64,000 nt of DNA from contig JADFZL010000009.1 in NCBI GenBank assembly GCA_015232575.1, forward strand, positions 124,001 to 188,000, written 5' to 3'. Positions within the stretch are counted from its first letter, which is position 1. Every line of letters starts with the position of its first letter. Positions 8,663 through 20,000 of the stretch are shown here, piece by piece. The translations under genes were made by a program, and so were the position numbers. Under the pieces are notes generated by a model. The model made no database searches and was not told where the DNA came from. It saw only the letters and a program-made list of their open reading frames with translations. The stretch is from Candidatus Rifleibacteriota bacterium. GTDB taxonomy: Bacteria > Muiribacteriota > Ozemobacteria > Ozemobacterales > Ozemobacteraceae.

Positions 8663-10188
8663 ATACAGACTCATCAAAACAACCAGAGTTGTCTCTGCTT
8701 CCGGAAGTTGATGTGGAACTCGTCCTGGAAGGAAGTTATCCTTATGTTACCGGCGGAGTGTCTGCCTGGGTTCACCGCCTTATTATTGGACTCCCGGAGA
8801 TACGCTTCGGCCTGATTCATTTTGCCGCAAAAAATGAAGATACAAAAAAACTCCGATATGATCTTCCTGAAAATGTAAAATATCTTCAGAATCTCTATCT
8901 GCAGGAAGCTGTATTTGTTCCGCCTGTCTCCAATTCAGAAACATGCCTCTGCAAAGACCTTTTTCCGGAATTTCTGCGAATGCACAAAATGACAAAAAAT
9001 AGTTCAGTTGATAGTTTTGCTGAAATATTTACTAAGCTCACAGATTCAAAACACCTTCACACGCTGCGTGAACTTTTTTTCTGCCGTGAATCATTCGGAC
9101 TCCTGAAAACTTTGTACAATGAAAAATCCTCAAATGCATCATTTCTCGATTATTTCTGGACATGGCGTTTCATGCACCTTCCGCTTGTACAGATTCTTCA
9201 GATGCGAAGAGGGAAAACATCGCTGGTGCATTCAGTATCCACTGGATACGCGGGGTTTTATGCAGCTCTCCGCAAACTCACTGAAAATTGCCCGTTTATA
9301 CTGACAGAACATGGCATTTACACAAGAGAGCGCAATATCGAAATTTCTCAATCCAGCTGGATTCACGAGGAAAAACATCCGGATCATCTTGTAAGATCTG
9401 AACCAGCACTTTTCAAAGGAATCTGGATAAATTTCTTCAACGCGCTTGGAAACTGGTCATACCAGGAAGCAGACCGCATTATCACTCTTTTCGAAGGCAA
9501 CCGTACAGCACAGATTAGTCTGGGGGCCGATCCACAAAAGATCGAAATCATTCCCAACGGAATCGAAATGGAGAAATTCTTCGGACTCAGATCAGAAAGG
9601 CCTCCTTCAGCTGATAATTTTAAAGTTGGCTTCATTGGACGAATCGTCTCAATCAAGGATATCCGCACATTTCTGAGAGCTGTACAAATAGTGCTTCTTC
9701 AGATACCATTATCGGATTATTACATCATCGGACCACTTGATGAAGAGCCTTACTATTCTACAGAAATGCAGAAACTTACTGAAACACTTGGAATAACTGA
9801 CAGAGTGCACTTTCTTGGACGCCAGAACGTAATTGAATGGTATTCTCAGCTTGACGTCTGCGTTCTGACGTCACTATCTGAGGGACAGCCGCTCACAGTC
9901 CTGGAAGGCATGGCAGCAGGAATTCCGCAGATAGTAACAGACGTTGGATCATGCCGTGAGCTTGTAGAGGGCCATTTTCCTGAAGACAAGGGAATCGGAC
10001 CCTGCGGAATAGTAACAGAACCTTGCTCTCCAGCTCAGACTGCAAACGCAATTCTTTCAATCTGCCGGACTCCGGAACTATTTTCCAGTATGTCGCGGGC
10101 GGGAAAAAATCGTGTTAAAACCTATTACCAGGAAAAAAATCTTTTCAACAGATATCTACGCATTTATCAGAATTACATAACAAAGTAA
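8659..10188 (+). CDS. pelF: PelF glycosyltransferase
   Basis: 509 residues. The start is a TTG at 8659 overlapping the pelE stop (TTGA), with GGAG nine bases upstream. The N-terminal segment LVLEGSYPYVTGGVSAWVHRLI is characteristic of PelF. The GT4 donor domain follows: FKVGFIGRIVSIKDIRTFLRA, IIGPLDEEPYY, VHFLGRQNVIEWYSQLDVCVLTSLSEGQPLTVLEGMAAGIPQIVTDVGSCRELVEG. PelF is the cytosolic UDP-sugar dependent polymerase of Pel. There is no signal peptide or membrane segment. Located directly before pelG. Confidence 0.96.
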   Translation: MNTDSSKQPELSLLPEVDVELVLEGSYPYVTGGVSAWVHRLIIGLPEIRFGLIHFAAKNEDTKKLRYDLPENVKYLQNLYLQEAVFVPPVSNSETCLCKDLFPEFLRMHKMTKNSSVDSFAEIFTKLTDSKHLHTLRELFFCRESFGLLKTLYNEKSSNASFLDYFWTWRFMHLPLVQILQMRRGKTSLVHSVSTGYAGFYAALRKLTENCPFILTEHGIYTRERNIEISQSSWIHEEKHPDHLVRSEPALFKGIWINFFNALGNWSYQEADRIITLFEGNRTAQISLGADPQKIEIIPNGIEMEKFFGLRSERPPSADNFKVGFIGRIVSIKDIRTFLRAVQIVLLQIPLSDYYIIGPLDEEPYYSTEMQKLTETLGITDRVHFLGRQNVIEWYSQLDVCVLTSLSEGQPLTVLEGMAAGIPQIVTDVGSCRELVEGHFPEDKGIGPCGIVTEPCSPAQTANAILSICRTPELFSSMSRAGKNRVKTYYQEKNLFNRYLRIYQNYITK

Positions 10189-10192
10189 GCAA

Positions 10193-11632
10193 ATGGCAGG
10201 AATAGGATTTAAACTTAGAAAATTGCTGGATGAAGGCACTTATTTCGCTGAAATAAAGGTTTTTTTCTTTGCAGCGTATCTGATTGCCGGTCCATGGCTC
10301 ATCACTGTATCTGTGATTGGCCTCATTTCGCTTTTTTCAAGTCTGAGTGGAAACGATTATGATATATTCCGCACTGCCGTAGTTTATATTTATGCATTTT
10401 CCCTGATTCTTACAGGCTTGTATCAGATGCCTCTGACACGCTATCTGGCAGATCAGCTTTACATAGAAAAAGTTGAAGAAATTGCACCGTCTTTTCTGGG
10501 AATGTTTATTGTAGTTTCTGTTGTATCAGCGGCAGTCGGGTGGTGCTATGCACTTATTTTTCCGCTTTCTGTCTTTTTCAGAATAATTTTTTCGGCTGGT
10601 TTAACCATCGTAAGCCTTTTATGGCTTGCCGGCATTTATCTGAGCTGCCTACGCGATTTTAATAAAATCGGTTTTCATTATACTTTTGGCGGAATTCTAA
10701 GTCTCATTTTAACATTGATCCTGGAAAAATACTTTGGATCAACCGGCGCATTGCTGGGCTTTCTCACCGGGCAAGCGATTACTCTTCTGGGGCTGAGCTT
10801 TCGAATTTTACACGAGTTAAGTTTTCCGGGGCTGCGGGTATCTTATGAATGTCTCAAAAGTTTAAAAAAATACCGAATTCATCTGCTTGCAGGTTTTTTC
10901 TTCAACTGTGCCATATGGATAGACAAATTTCTATTCTGGCTTTCATCTTATTCATCAAGCCCGTGCAGAGGCATGTACTCATTCGGACATTATGATACAT
11001 CTATTTTTCTTGCCTACATTACCATTATTCCAGCACTCGCAATTTATCTCACAAATATTGAAACCAGCTTTTACGAGACCTATCGGGAATTTTATGGTTC
11101 AATTCTGAAACAGCAGCCGCTTAAAACAATAATGCGCAGATACTCAGACATTTTGAGAAACATCCGTTTCACTTTCTTCGAACTTGTTAAAACCCAGGGG
11201 CTACTCACTCTTGTAATATATTATTTTACGCCGGAAATTCTGATGAAAATGCAGTATCCGGCAACTCTCGCTGTTACTGTCAGATGGGGCCTGTGGGCAG
11301 CATTTTTTCAGACGCTTTTTCTTTTTTCCATGATGCTTCTTCTCTACTTTGAACTTGCCCGTGAAACTCTCTGGAGTACAATATGTTTTTTCGGAATAAA
11401 CGCAGCCGTAACTGCGCTGGTTATCGTCTGCAGACTTGACGATTATTATGCTCTGGGCTACTTTCTTTCCGCAATAATTTCTTTCACATTTTCATCCTGG
11501 CTATTATACAAACGCCTTCAGGAACTGGTTTTCAGCACTTTCATGAGCCAGCCAATTCCACACGAAGGCACTCCAACAGAAAACTACATCGGAACGGACG
11601 GTCGAATAGGAAAAATCATCTTTCCAAACTGA
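10193..11632 (+). CDS. pelG: PelG, polytopic membrane transporter of the Pel synthase complex
   Basis: 479 residues beginning MAGIGFKLRKLLDEGTYFAE, the typical PelG N-terminus, followed by about twelve hydrophobic segments (IKVFFFAAYLIAGPWLITV, FLLSYSSSPCRG region, AVTALVIVC and others). PelG belongs to the MOP flippase-related group and moves the polymer across the inner membrane together with PelD, PelE and PelF. It starts 4 bp after the pelF stop and is the last gene of the plus-strand pel unit; a palindromic repeat lies just downstream. Confidence 0.95.
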   Translation: MAGIGFKLRKLLDEGTYFAEIKVFFFAAYLIAGPWLITVSVIGLISLFSSLSGNDYDIFRTAVVYIYAFSLILTGLYQMPLTRYLADQLYIEKVEEIAPSFLGMFIVVSVVSAAVGWCYALIFPLSVFFRIIFSAGLTIVSLLWLAGIYLSCLRDFNKIGFHYTFGGILSLILTLILEKYFGSTGALLGFLTGQAITLLGLSFRILHELSFPGLRVSYECLKSLKKYRIHLLAGFFFNCAIWIDKFLFWLSSYSSSPCRGMYSFGHYDTSIFLAYITIIPALAIYLTNIETSFYETYREFYGSILKQQPLKTIMRRYSDILRNIRFTFFELVKTQGLLTLVIYYFTPEILMKMQYPATLAVTVRWGLWAAFFQTLFLFSMMLLLYFELARETLWSTICFFGINAAVTALVIVCRLDDYYALGYFLSAIISFTFSSWLLYKRLQELVFSTFMSQPIPHEGTPTENYIGTDGRIGKIIFPN

Positions 11633-11667
11633 GACTGCAAATCTTAATTAAGAGGTCGTTTATATCA

Positions 11668-11790
11668 TGTCATTTCGACCGAAGGGAGAAATCTCGCATT
11701 TATGCAGATCTCTCACATTCTTTCGGGATGACAGCCCACCAAACAGTTAACACACAAATTTGACCCCATATTTAAGATTATGCATACTGG
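11668..11790. repeat. palindromic hairpin element, copy 1, with extension
   Basis: The palindromic core is 11668-11733: it opens TGTCATTTCGACCGAAGGGA, contains AAATCTCG / CAGATCTCTC and closes TTTCGGGATGACA. To its right is the shared extension with GTTAACACACAAATTTGACC and TTTAAGATTATGCATA, ending near 11790. The same composite recurs at 40511-40630 in this orientation and at 13757-13862 and 38541-38661 in the opposite one. Confidence 0.9.
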
Positions 11791-11812
11791 GTATGACCTT
11801 GAGAAGAGGTAA

Positions 11813-11830
11813 CCTTCGGTCGAAATGACA
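11813..11830. repeat. half copy of the palindromic element
   Basis: CCTTCGGTCGAAATGACA, one arm only, between pelG and the convergent deacetylase-like gene, about 80 bp from copy 1. It may be the remains of an adjacent second element. Confidence 0.7.
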
Positions 11831-11851
11831 TGAATCACACATCACCAAATT

Positions 11852-13714
11852 TTATCTGAACGTAATATTTGATTTTTCCTGGTTCCATTTTATCAGATAG
11901 ATTCGTTTGGGTTCGGGTTCGGAAACGATTTCACAGCCTTCGAGCGCAAGGGTTGCAGAAGCAAAATCATCACCAACAAATAGATATGAATAGGGCCTTC
12001 CCAAAGCAGGGATTTCTGCTTTAATGCTTGTTTTGCCCGAGAAACCGTATTTTGGAGTGCATTCCAGATATTTTTTAAATGGTACAAGTGCTTTGCTTGA
12101 AAATATTTTCTGCGCTCCCGGAAGAGCTTTATCCAAAATCATCAGCATGCGACGGAATTCAGAATACATTTTTTCCCAGCTTTCCATAGTTCGGTCAGAA
12201 GAGTAGATATCATCCGGATGTATAAAGTGATTGATTATTCCATGCGCCATAACGCCATTAAGCATCGAAAATTCATTTGTTTTTGTGAGGCTGTAACCGC
12301 TGGTGAGGCGTGGAATATTGAACAATTCTTCAACCTGGAAATCAGGTCCGAATTCATCGCCTTCGTTTAAACCTGAAAATGGATCATTTCCGGTGTCATC
12401 GCCTTTGAGATACAATCTGAAAACTCCCCTGATTGTCGGAAACCCCTTAAGAAGAGCCTCTTTTCCAACTTTGTCGATTACATTGTTTACCGGAACATAC
12501 GCAACACTTGGCGCCAGCCCAGATTTTGCCCAGAGTATCTGTGCAACCTGAAGAGATTCAATCATAGAACTCTTTCCTGGCCATGGAGTCGAAGGCGTCT
12601 CATCTACCGCAAGCGATTGATGATTGAGTCCGTGCAGAGCAATTTCGTCTTTTCTTGCAATAATTTTTTCCAGAATTTCTGAAAAAAATGGGTCGCGATC
12701 AATTATCGGTAAAAACGGCGGATCAACCTTTCCACGGTAATTAAAACATAAAAAATGACTTAGTTTTACGTTGAACTGATCAAATAAAGGCATCATCTGT
12801 TCATACCAGATTCGTTCATAAAATTGATAATCACTTATTCCCATCAGATTTCCCACCGGACCAGTTGCTACACCCCAGGCTGGTGGCGGAGAATCGTCTA
12901 TCTGGAATAGAAAGGTATTAAAAATAGACATTAATCCTGCAGGAAGCGCCCGCAAAAGAGAAAACAGAAAAATCCCTCTGAATTCTTTCTGATGAACACA
13001 TGAAGCATTCCAGAAGATGACTCTGCCTTTTCCAAATTTTCTGGAAATCAAGAGCGGCCGCTCGGGATTTATATATTTAAGATGCACTTTCCATGCATCG
13101 CTCAGATCAAGATCAAGTCCATTGGAAACAAAAGCTTTTTCGGGAAGACTGACCTGAAAATTCTGGTAAACCGGCTCAGTAGAATCCAGACCAGCCCCAT
13201 CAATAAACCCCGGGAATTCTCCTTTAACAGTGCTTCTTAAACCCAGTTCAACAGGCCATCCATCGCACCATGTTCTCATCGCAACGCACAAAATACCGCC
13301 TTCAGTGAGATATTTAATTAAATCAGGTCCATATACTTTTCGTGCAGCATTCTCGGCCGCAAAAATTAAAGCAGAAAACGAACCCATTCGTTCTGATGTA
13401 TATGCCGGCAATTCCTTACTTGTTGCTTCCTGAAATGCAAGCCCTGCATATTTCATCGTTCTTCTCAGGTTTTCAGCAAGTAAAGCGGAATCAGTAGCCA
13501 AGGAGTCTGACACCAGAAGAAAATTCTGCGGAATAGACACTTCAGAAACATTTTCAGCAGACAACTTCTTGCTTTCTTCGCCCCTGGATGTTTTCAGATT
13601 TCTCTGAAATCCTGAGCTGAAAGGCAATGCAAGCAACGAACCAGCGAGAAAGCTGAAAATAAAAAATATCAACAAAGCTCTGTGCAACTTAATAAACGCT
13701 GTAATTAGTATCAT
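11852..13714 (-). CDS. secreted polysaccharide deacetylase-like protein, probable PelA functional counterpart
   Basis: 620 residues with an N-terminal signal segment (HRALLIFFIFSFLAGSLLAL). Around residues 150-260 it resembles a glutamine-amidotransferase-like / DUF2194 segment (EGGILCVAMRTWCDGWP, GKGRVIFWNASCVHQKE). From about residue 265 it looks like a carbohydrate esterase: FQIDDSPPP with Asp273-Asp274, EIALHGLNHQS with an HxxxH pattern (361 and 365), and HFIHPDD near the C-terminus. Pel systems need a deacetylase (a PelA domain), none is encoded in pelB-G here, and this gene is convergent with pelG. That makes it the best local candidate, but the classical PelA glycoside hydrolase domain is absent and the link is inference. 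Confidence 0.65.
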   Translation of the reverse strand: MILITAFIKLHRALLIFFIFSFLAGSLLALPFSSGFQRNLKTSRGEESKKLSAENVSEVSIPQNFLLVSDSLATDSALLAENLRRTMKYAGLAFQEATSKELPAYTSERMGSFSALIFAAENAARKVYGPDLIKYLTEGGILCVAMRTWCDGWPVELGLRSTVKGEFPGFIDGAGLDSTEPVYQNFQVSLPEKAFVSNGLDLDLSDAWKVHLKYINPERPLLISRKFGKGRVIFWNASCVHQKEFRGIFLFSLLRALPAGLMSIFNTFLFQIDDSPPPAWGVATGPVGNLMGISDYQFYERIWYEQMMPLFDQFNVKLSHFLCFNYRGKVDPPFLPIIDRDPFFSEILEKIIARKDEIALHGLNHQSLAVDETPSTPWPGKSSMIESLQVAQILWAKSGLAPSVAYVPVNNVIDKVGKEALLKGFPTIRGVFRLYLKGDDTGNDPFSGLNEGDEFGPDFQVEELFNIPRLTSGYSLTKTNEFSMLNGVMAHGIINHFIHPDDIYSSDRTMESWEKMYSEFRRMLMILDKALPGAQKIFSSKALVPFKKYLECTPKYGFSGKTSIKAEIPALGRPYSYLFVGDDFASATLALEGCEIVSEPEPKRIYLIKWNQEKSNITFR

Positions 13715-13756
13715 TTTTGTATTCTTTCAATAATTAAGGCTAAGTACACTAAAACT

Positions 13757-13862
13757 TATACAAGGGGACAAATTGGCGTGTTAACTTTGGGATAAGCTGT
13801 CATCCCGAACGAACGTGAGAGACCTCATAAAAGCGAGATTTCTCCCTTCGGTCGAAATGACA
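13757..13862. repeat. palindromic hairpin element, copy 2, with extension
   Basis: Core 13798-13862: TGTCATCCCGAACGAACGTG ... CGAGATTTCTCCCTTCGG ... GAAATGACA. To the left, 13757-13797 is the extension (TACAAGGGGACAAATTGGCG, TGTTAACTTTGGG). Lies between the deacetylase-like gene and the giant lipoprotein gene. The arms pair less well than in copy 7, as in copy 1. Confidence 0.9.
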
Positions 13863-13926
13863 TTGAAGTTATAATCATAACCTCAAATCCAGAAAACCTC
13901 CATAAACCCCATCTCTAAATCTTGAA

Positions 13927-14028
13927 AATCTGCGTAATCTGCGGACAAAAATCTTGTCTTTTCTTGTCTTGTCTTTTCTTGTCTTGTCTTTTCCTGTCTT
14001 TCGTGTCTTTCCTGTCTTTTCTTTCCGT
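13927..14028. repeat. low-complexity TTGTCTTTTC tract next to an AATCTGCG repeat
   Basis: 13927-13947 reads AATCTGCGTAATCTGCGGAC then A, which recurs as its complement at 49724-49744. Directly after it, 13950-14028 is an imperfect tandem array of 10-15 base units such as TTGTCTTTTC and CTTGT, running up to the stop codon of the giant lipoprotein gene. No coding potential is apparent. Confidence 0.85.
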
Positions 14029-17000
14029 CTAATTCTCAGGGCTCTGCGGATTCCATGAAGTCCCTTCCTTGTATCCGACTACTGTCTGTGCGTGGTCTGG
14101 AAGCATCGGATCGAATACATCGTTGTCAATGATGTCATACTCATTCATAACTTCGAAAAGATTCGGTGTATCTCCGGCTTTTATTGCCGTCATTACACAG
14201 TATCCGGCATTAATGAGAGACTTAAGCAACTGAACATCCGCATCGCTTCTTACTACGAAATAGCCTGATGCTACAAAGTCATCTGTATTGTTTCCAACTT
14301 CCCTGCCTCTGTAACGGGATGCTTCACGCCATGCTGATTCAGCAGGCCATGTTACAAAGTCTGTCACAGAATAAGGCATTTCACGCCAGCTTGCTCCGCC
14401 TGTTCTGATAAGAAGCGTTGCAGCCGCATCACCACTTGAACCATTGTCTTGTCCTGAATTTATCTGATTATAGATAAAATCAGGGCTGAATATTTTATTA
14501 AGATTCGCTGAAGGCTGTCCAAGCGAAGACAACCAGGTCGTTCCGCTCAGATCCCAGTTGTGTTCCTTTGCTTCCATGAATGTGTGTATGTAATAACCCA
14601 TCGCGAAACCTGTGCAGGCACCCTTTGAACCCTGATCTCCAATTGGCGGAAAGTATTTTGTCGTTGAATGATCAACTGTATCAGGCATTGTACCCATAAA
14701 TTTTGTACTGCTAACCTGCCGCAGTTTGCTCATTTTACGCCACTGTGATGCCGTAGGAGGCTGGAATCCAGTTCCTCGACGGTTTAAAGCAAGGCTGTTG
14801 TAAGTCTTACCAGGTTCAAAGACCCCAACACTTCTCATATCTTTTTCAAGCTCTGACTGAGTCGGTGTTTCCTGAACAAATGATGCATAATTTGAAGTTC
14901 CGCGAGGCAACGGAAGAATTCTGGAAATTTCTGTCTGTGAAAGTGAATTCTTTGTTGTTATTGTTGTATTCTGAGTCATTCCAGAAGCAACAGACATATT
15001 CAAACCTGTGAGTGTTTTGAACTTCGGATAATCGTAATCGTAGTAAAATTCGACAGAGAAATTATTGATTGCACAATTGGCGTTGCTCTTATTTTCAACT
15101 TGCAAAAACAAGTTGTAATCGTTGATATAGTTTGCAAACTCTGAAATATCAAGCGCAAGATTGCTGTCCGGGAAAGGTTGGTTTCCTGACAATAAAACAC
15201 TGTCTGTTCGCATCTGAAATTCCTTTGTGATAATCGGACTTCCAACACTTCCCAGCCCGATAGTAATTTTGCACTTATCTCGCTGAGCATTCGATGCTTT
15301 GAAAATAGCCAGAACAGTAGGTTTATATTGCTGTGTAAAATTATTGTTGTAATAGTTTACCAGCAATTGCTGCTTTTTGGCCGTTTTGTAAGTGATCCAG
15401 TAATGGCCATCAGCTACATTTTCCCATGAACTTCCAACGCCCCACGAATTTACAATTTTAAACGCACCAGTCTTCGGGGAATCAGTTTCTTTAACCGTAA
15501 ATTCAATGGTATTTTCCGGAATCGTATAGTTGTTATCTTCGTTGATTTCTTCAATTATTCGCTGATTATCAATATACATTCCAATGTAATATTTGCCGCC
15601 TGTAATATTCAATGGAACAGTGAAATTAAGCGTATCAGTTCTGGTTACACCAGCCCCGAGATCACTTGAGATATTATACTCGCCAAGAAGTGAGTCTGTT
15701 TCGGTAATTCGATTGTCTTCAGAAATATAGAACTTAATATTGGTAGATGTTGCCGTCTGGTTTCCAATATTAGCAAAACTGAACCTGATTTTTCTCAAAT
15801 CTCCAGGCGAACCGTAAGGATCGTCTTCCATCTCCGTGCTGCTGACGTACAATTTGGATCTGGTCATATAATCTGGTCCGGTGAGATTTTTGAGCGTGCC
15901 AAGAAATGATTTCGATGAATCATCGTTTTTATACCTGACATAAACTATGTTTCCCTGTACAAGGTTCAGGTTGTCAACGTAGGAATTACCGCAAGCTGTC
16001 CACGATGTTCCGCCATTAACAGAATATTCCATCAACTGTGAAACATTATAAATTCGCTTATTGACAACATCAAGCCATGCATTCCTGGGCGATGCTGCGG
16101 TACTTTCCCATGCTGTGACATACCAGTTATGTTTGCTGCCATCCTGAGCAGTGATGATGTATGTTTCAGGAACTCCGGGATAAAAAGTGTGTGCTACTCC
16201 GGAATCAGGACTGATATAGTCTCCGGAATGCGTTATTATAGGCGTTATGTTGCGGGGCCATTCACCTGGCGTCAGTTTCAAAGTAACAGATTTTGCTGCA
16301 TCGTCAATTACACCGATAATGGTTGGATTGGCGAGATTAAACGATAAAATAGTACTCGTATTTGACACTGTAGTGAAATTCCAGACATTCTTGCCGAATA
16401 TTCCGGTGAAATAATTGCCAGCAATATCTTTTATCGTTCCAGACGAAATCTGAACATAATAAGCAGTATTAATCTGGAATGGTGAATCATGTCTTATTGT
16501 TACAGTGCTGCTTCCAAGAATCAACTTGTCCGGATTTGGCAGTGAAATGCTCTCAAAAACATTGTCAGTTGCGTATTCCTTAATTATAACAGCTCCACCA
16601 TCTCCAAGTTCAACAGGTTCGCTGAAATTCATTACAAGCATTGCATCAGAAGCAACTTTTATTGCATCGTCAGCAGGGCTCAGACTGATTGTGTAAGGTA
16701 CCTGGTTATCAATAATGTAGGAAGTTCTTCCAGTTGCTGTGGTATTGTGGTTTCCGGCAAGATCTCTGGCAGAAATAGAAATACTGATGCTTGCCGAAGG
16801 CAGAGTCGGAACAATCCAGTAATATGTCCATTGAAGGTTACTTATTCTGGTCATCGGAACATTCAAAACCAGGTTTCCGACAGTAATTTTTGGTGGATTA
16901 GATTCGTTAATTCCAATTAACTCAGTAAAATCAGCTGTTATCAGCACCGAATCGCCTTCTTTTACGTAGTTATCCGGGTGATCAGAAGAAAGAATGACCG

Positions 17001-20000
17001 ATGGATTCTCATTGTCAAAGGTTCTTCGAAGCACTGAAGACTCAGGATTCGTGTTTCCGGCATAATCTTTCACAGAGTTTGAAGCAATCTGCACTGTCAG
17101 ACTTCCGATATTTGCTGGAATAATATCCATAGCCCACTCTCTGTTGCTGATTTTCTGAAAGTTGCTGACCGTGCCATTGTAAAGAAGAACGTCAGCAGTG
17201 TCAAAATTATTCACATCTTCACTGAAAACAACTTTTATCGGAATCGGCGTCAGATAGGTAACATCAGTTACGACTGAAGTAATTGTAGCCAGTGGCGGAA
17301 CATTTTCATAATATCTGATGAATTTTTCCGAAATTTTGTTTTCGTTTCCAGCAATATCTTTTACCGCAGCTGAAGCGATTTCAATTGATAAAGTTCCAAT
17401 ATCCGACGGAAGCAGCTCAGCAAGCCATTCCATTTCTGAAAGTGCTCTGAACGAGGAAACTGAGCAGTTGTATGTCAGAATATCAAGAGCTTCGAATCCG
17501 TAGACCTTCTCATTAAATGAAATTTTGACAGCAATTGGTGCAAAGTTAGTAGGGTTTGGAATGTTAGATGAGAATGTAATTTGTGGCGCCATATTGTCGA
17601 AAAATTTAACCATTCTGACGGCGGCATGATTGCCATTTCCGCTTGAATCACTTGCGACATCGGCAGAAATGTCTATAGTAAGTGTCCCGATTGCAATTGG
17701 GGCAAGATCGAAAAGCCACTCCCGATCAGAATTCTTCTGGAACGTCTTCATTGTTGTATTTGTTAAAACAACATCCTTCTGTTCAAAACCATAGACATCT
17801 TTACTGAAGAGAACCTTAACCGGAATGGGTGAAACATTTGTGTTGTCTGGTATGTCAGACAATAAAACCGTTGTCGGATTAATGTTGTCATAGTATCTGA
17901 TAAACTTGGCAGTTGACGGATTCGAGTTAAATGCGTTATCTCTGAATGCCCCTGCTGGTATGCTCACAGTAACTGTTCCAACGCCTAAAGGAGTCAGCTG
18001 AACTGTCCAGTTCGTATCTGTAAGCTTTACAAGATTAGCTGCTATGGCATTTTCAGTAACAATATCACCAAGTTCAAATTCCAGTATGTTTTCGCTGAAA
18101 GCCATGTTAATAAGAATTGGTGAAACATTGGATTTTTCTCTTACAGTACTTGATAAAGTTACAAACGGAGGAATATTGTCATAGACTCTGACAAGTTTTT
18201 CAGATGGCGAGTTACCATTTCCCCATGAATCACGGGCAACGCCGGCAGGCACCATGACTTCAACAAGTCCGGTGGTTTCAGGAATAACCTGAAACTGCCA
18301 TTCCACATCAGACACCTTAGTCAGATTATCTGCTTTTCCGTTGTTTACAATGATTTTATCAAGCTGAATTTCTGTCACTTCCTTGTTGAATGTGATTTTC
18401 ACATTCAGAGGAGTCGAATTCGTCGGATCAGGTGAAGTCGAATCAATGAGAGTTGAAGGGATGTTACTGTCTTTAAACAGTCGTGTTATTGTAGCAATTG
18501 AATCATTGACATTGCCGTGAAAATCAGCAACTGAAGCAGTGGCAATAACAATATCAACATTTCCGAAATTTTCGGGAGTTACATCAAAGACCCATTCCTG
18601 CGCCGAAATTTTCGAAAATTTCTTTATTGAACCATTGGTAACAGTAATATCATCAGGCTCAAAACCTTCAACCAGTTTATTGAATACGGCTTTGAACGAA
18701 ATCGGTGAAACGATTGTCTGATCTGGATATGGAGAGGTTAAAGAAATGGTAACCGGCTTCTTGTCAGTAGTAGAAAAAGTCCACTGTTTGTAACCCAGAC
18801 CTTCAAAATAATTTTTATCTTCGTCTGAAAAACAATTACCATCAATTTCTACAGTATAACTGGTAATATCCTCAAATCTTACACCAGGAGTTATTACAAC
18901 TGTGTGGCCATCTATTAAAACTTTTTCTGTATTGTTTGCCTGGAATCGTTCAGCAATTGTTGAACTTGGCAATCTTTTAATGCGTATTTCACCGCCATTT
19001 GCATAAACCGGTTCTGAAAAAACGACTGTCAGAGTTGCATTCAGATCAATTCCGCGTGCATAATTTGCAGGAGAATAAGTTGCAATTGTAGGCGCTGAAC
19101 GGTCTATCTGTTCAGGCATATCAATGTCTATCAAAAGTGGAAGGCGTGCTCCGGAAGTTGCGTTTACCAAATCTGCAACAACAACGCTTATTGTTGCCAT
19201 ACCAGATTTTGCTGGAGCTGTCCACAATATTTCATTATCACCCGTACTGCTGGCAATCGTTCCTCTTGTAGTATCCCAGTAATACTTTAAATTCCCGGCA
19301 TCGGCAGCATCAGGGTCAGAAGCGGCTGCTGTGATTTTTATTGTTTCCCCTCTTGCAACCCTGGAAACAATGTTTCCGTCCTTTTTCGCAATAACCGCTA
19401 CTGAGGGCGGCTTGTTTTCACGGTAATCTGATCTGCTTTTTACAATCTCTTCAGCAAACAATGGTACAATTCGGGATACAAAATATCCGCGAAACGTCTT
19501 TTTCTCAGTTTTAGCACTGGAGTATACAGTTATGGTTTCTTCAGTATAACCTTCCGGCATCAATGGTGCCTGAAATAGACCATTTTTCTCAATCAGAAAC
19601 GACTCGCCCCAGAGGCTCATTCTTGTACCAACCGGAGCAAAGTTTCCCATGGTATCCATTACTCTTCCAATAAGAAGATTCTTTCCAGGTTTAAGTGAAA
19701 GGTCAACTTTCTCCTGTACAGACTTTTCTTCAGTTATTGTCACCGGGGAACTTATCATCTTCAGAACATCATTTTCACCTCTGGAAAACTTTGAAACAAC
19801 ACGCCAGCTTCCAATTGGAACATCGCTTAAAATATAATTTCCTGTGGCATTTGTAACTGCACGTATTTCAGGAACGTTTTCCAGCCATACTTCAGCATTG
19901 GCGACAGCCGCCTCAACAACGTTACTGTTTATTGATACTTTCTCAGGCGCATTGTTTGAATAAAAAAGAAGATAGTCTTCAGCAGTTGTGATTTTTCCGG

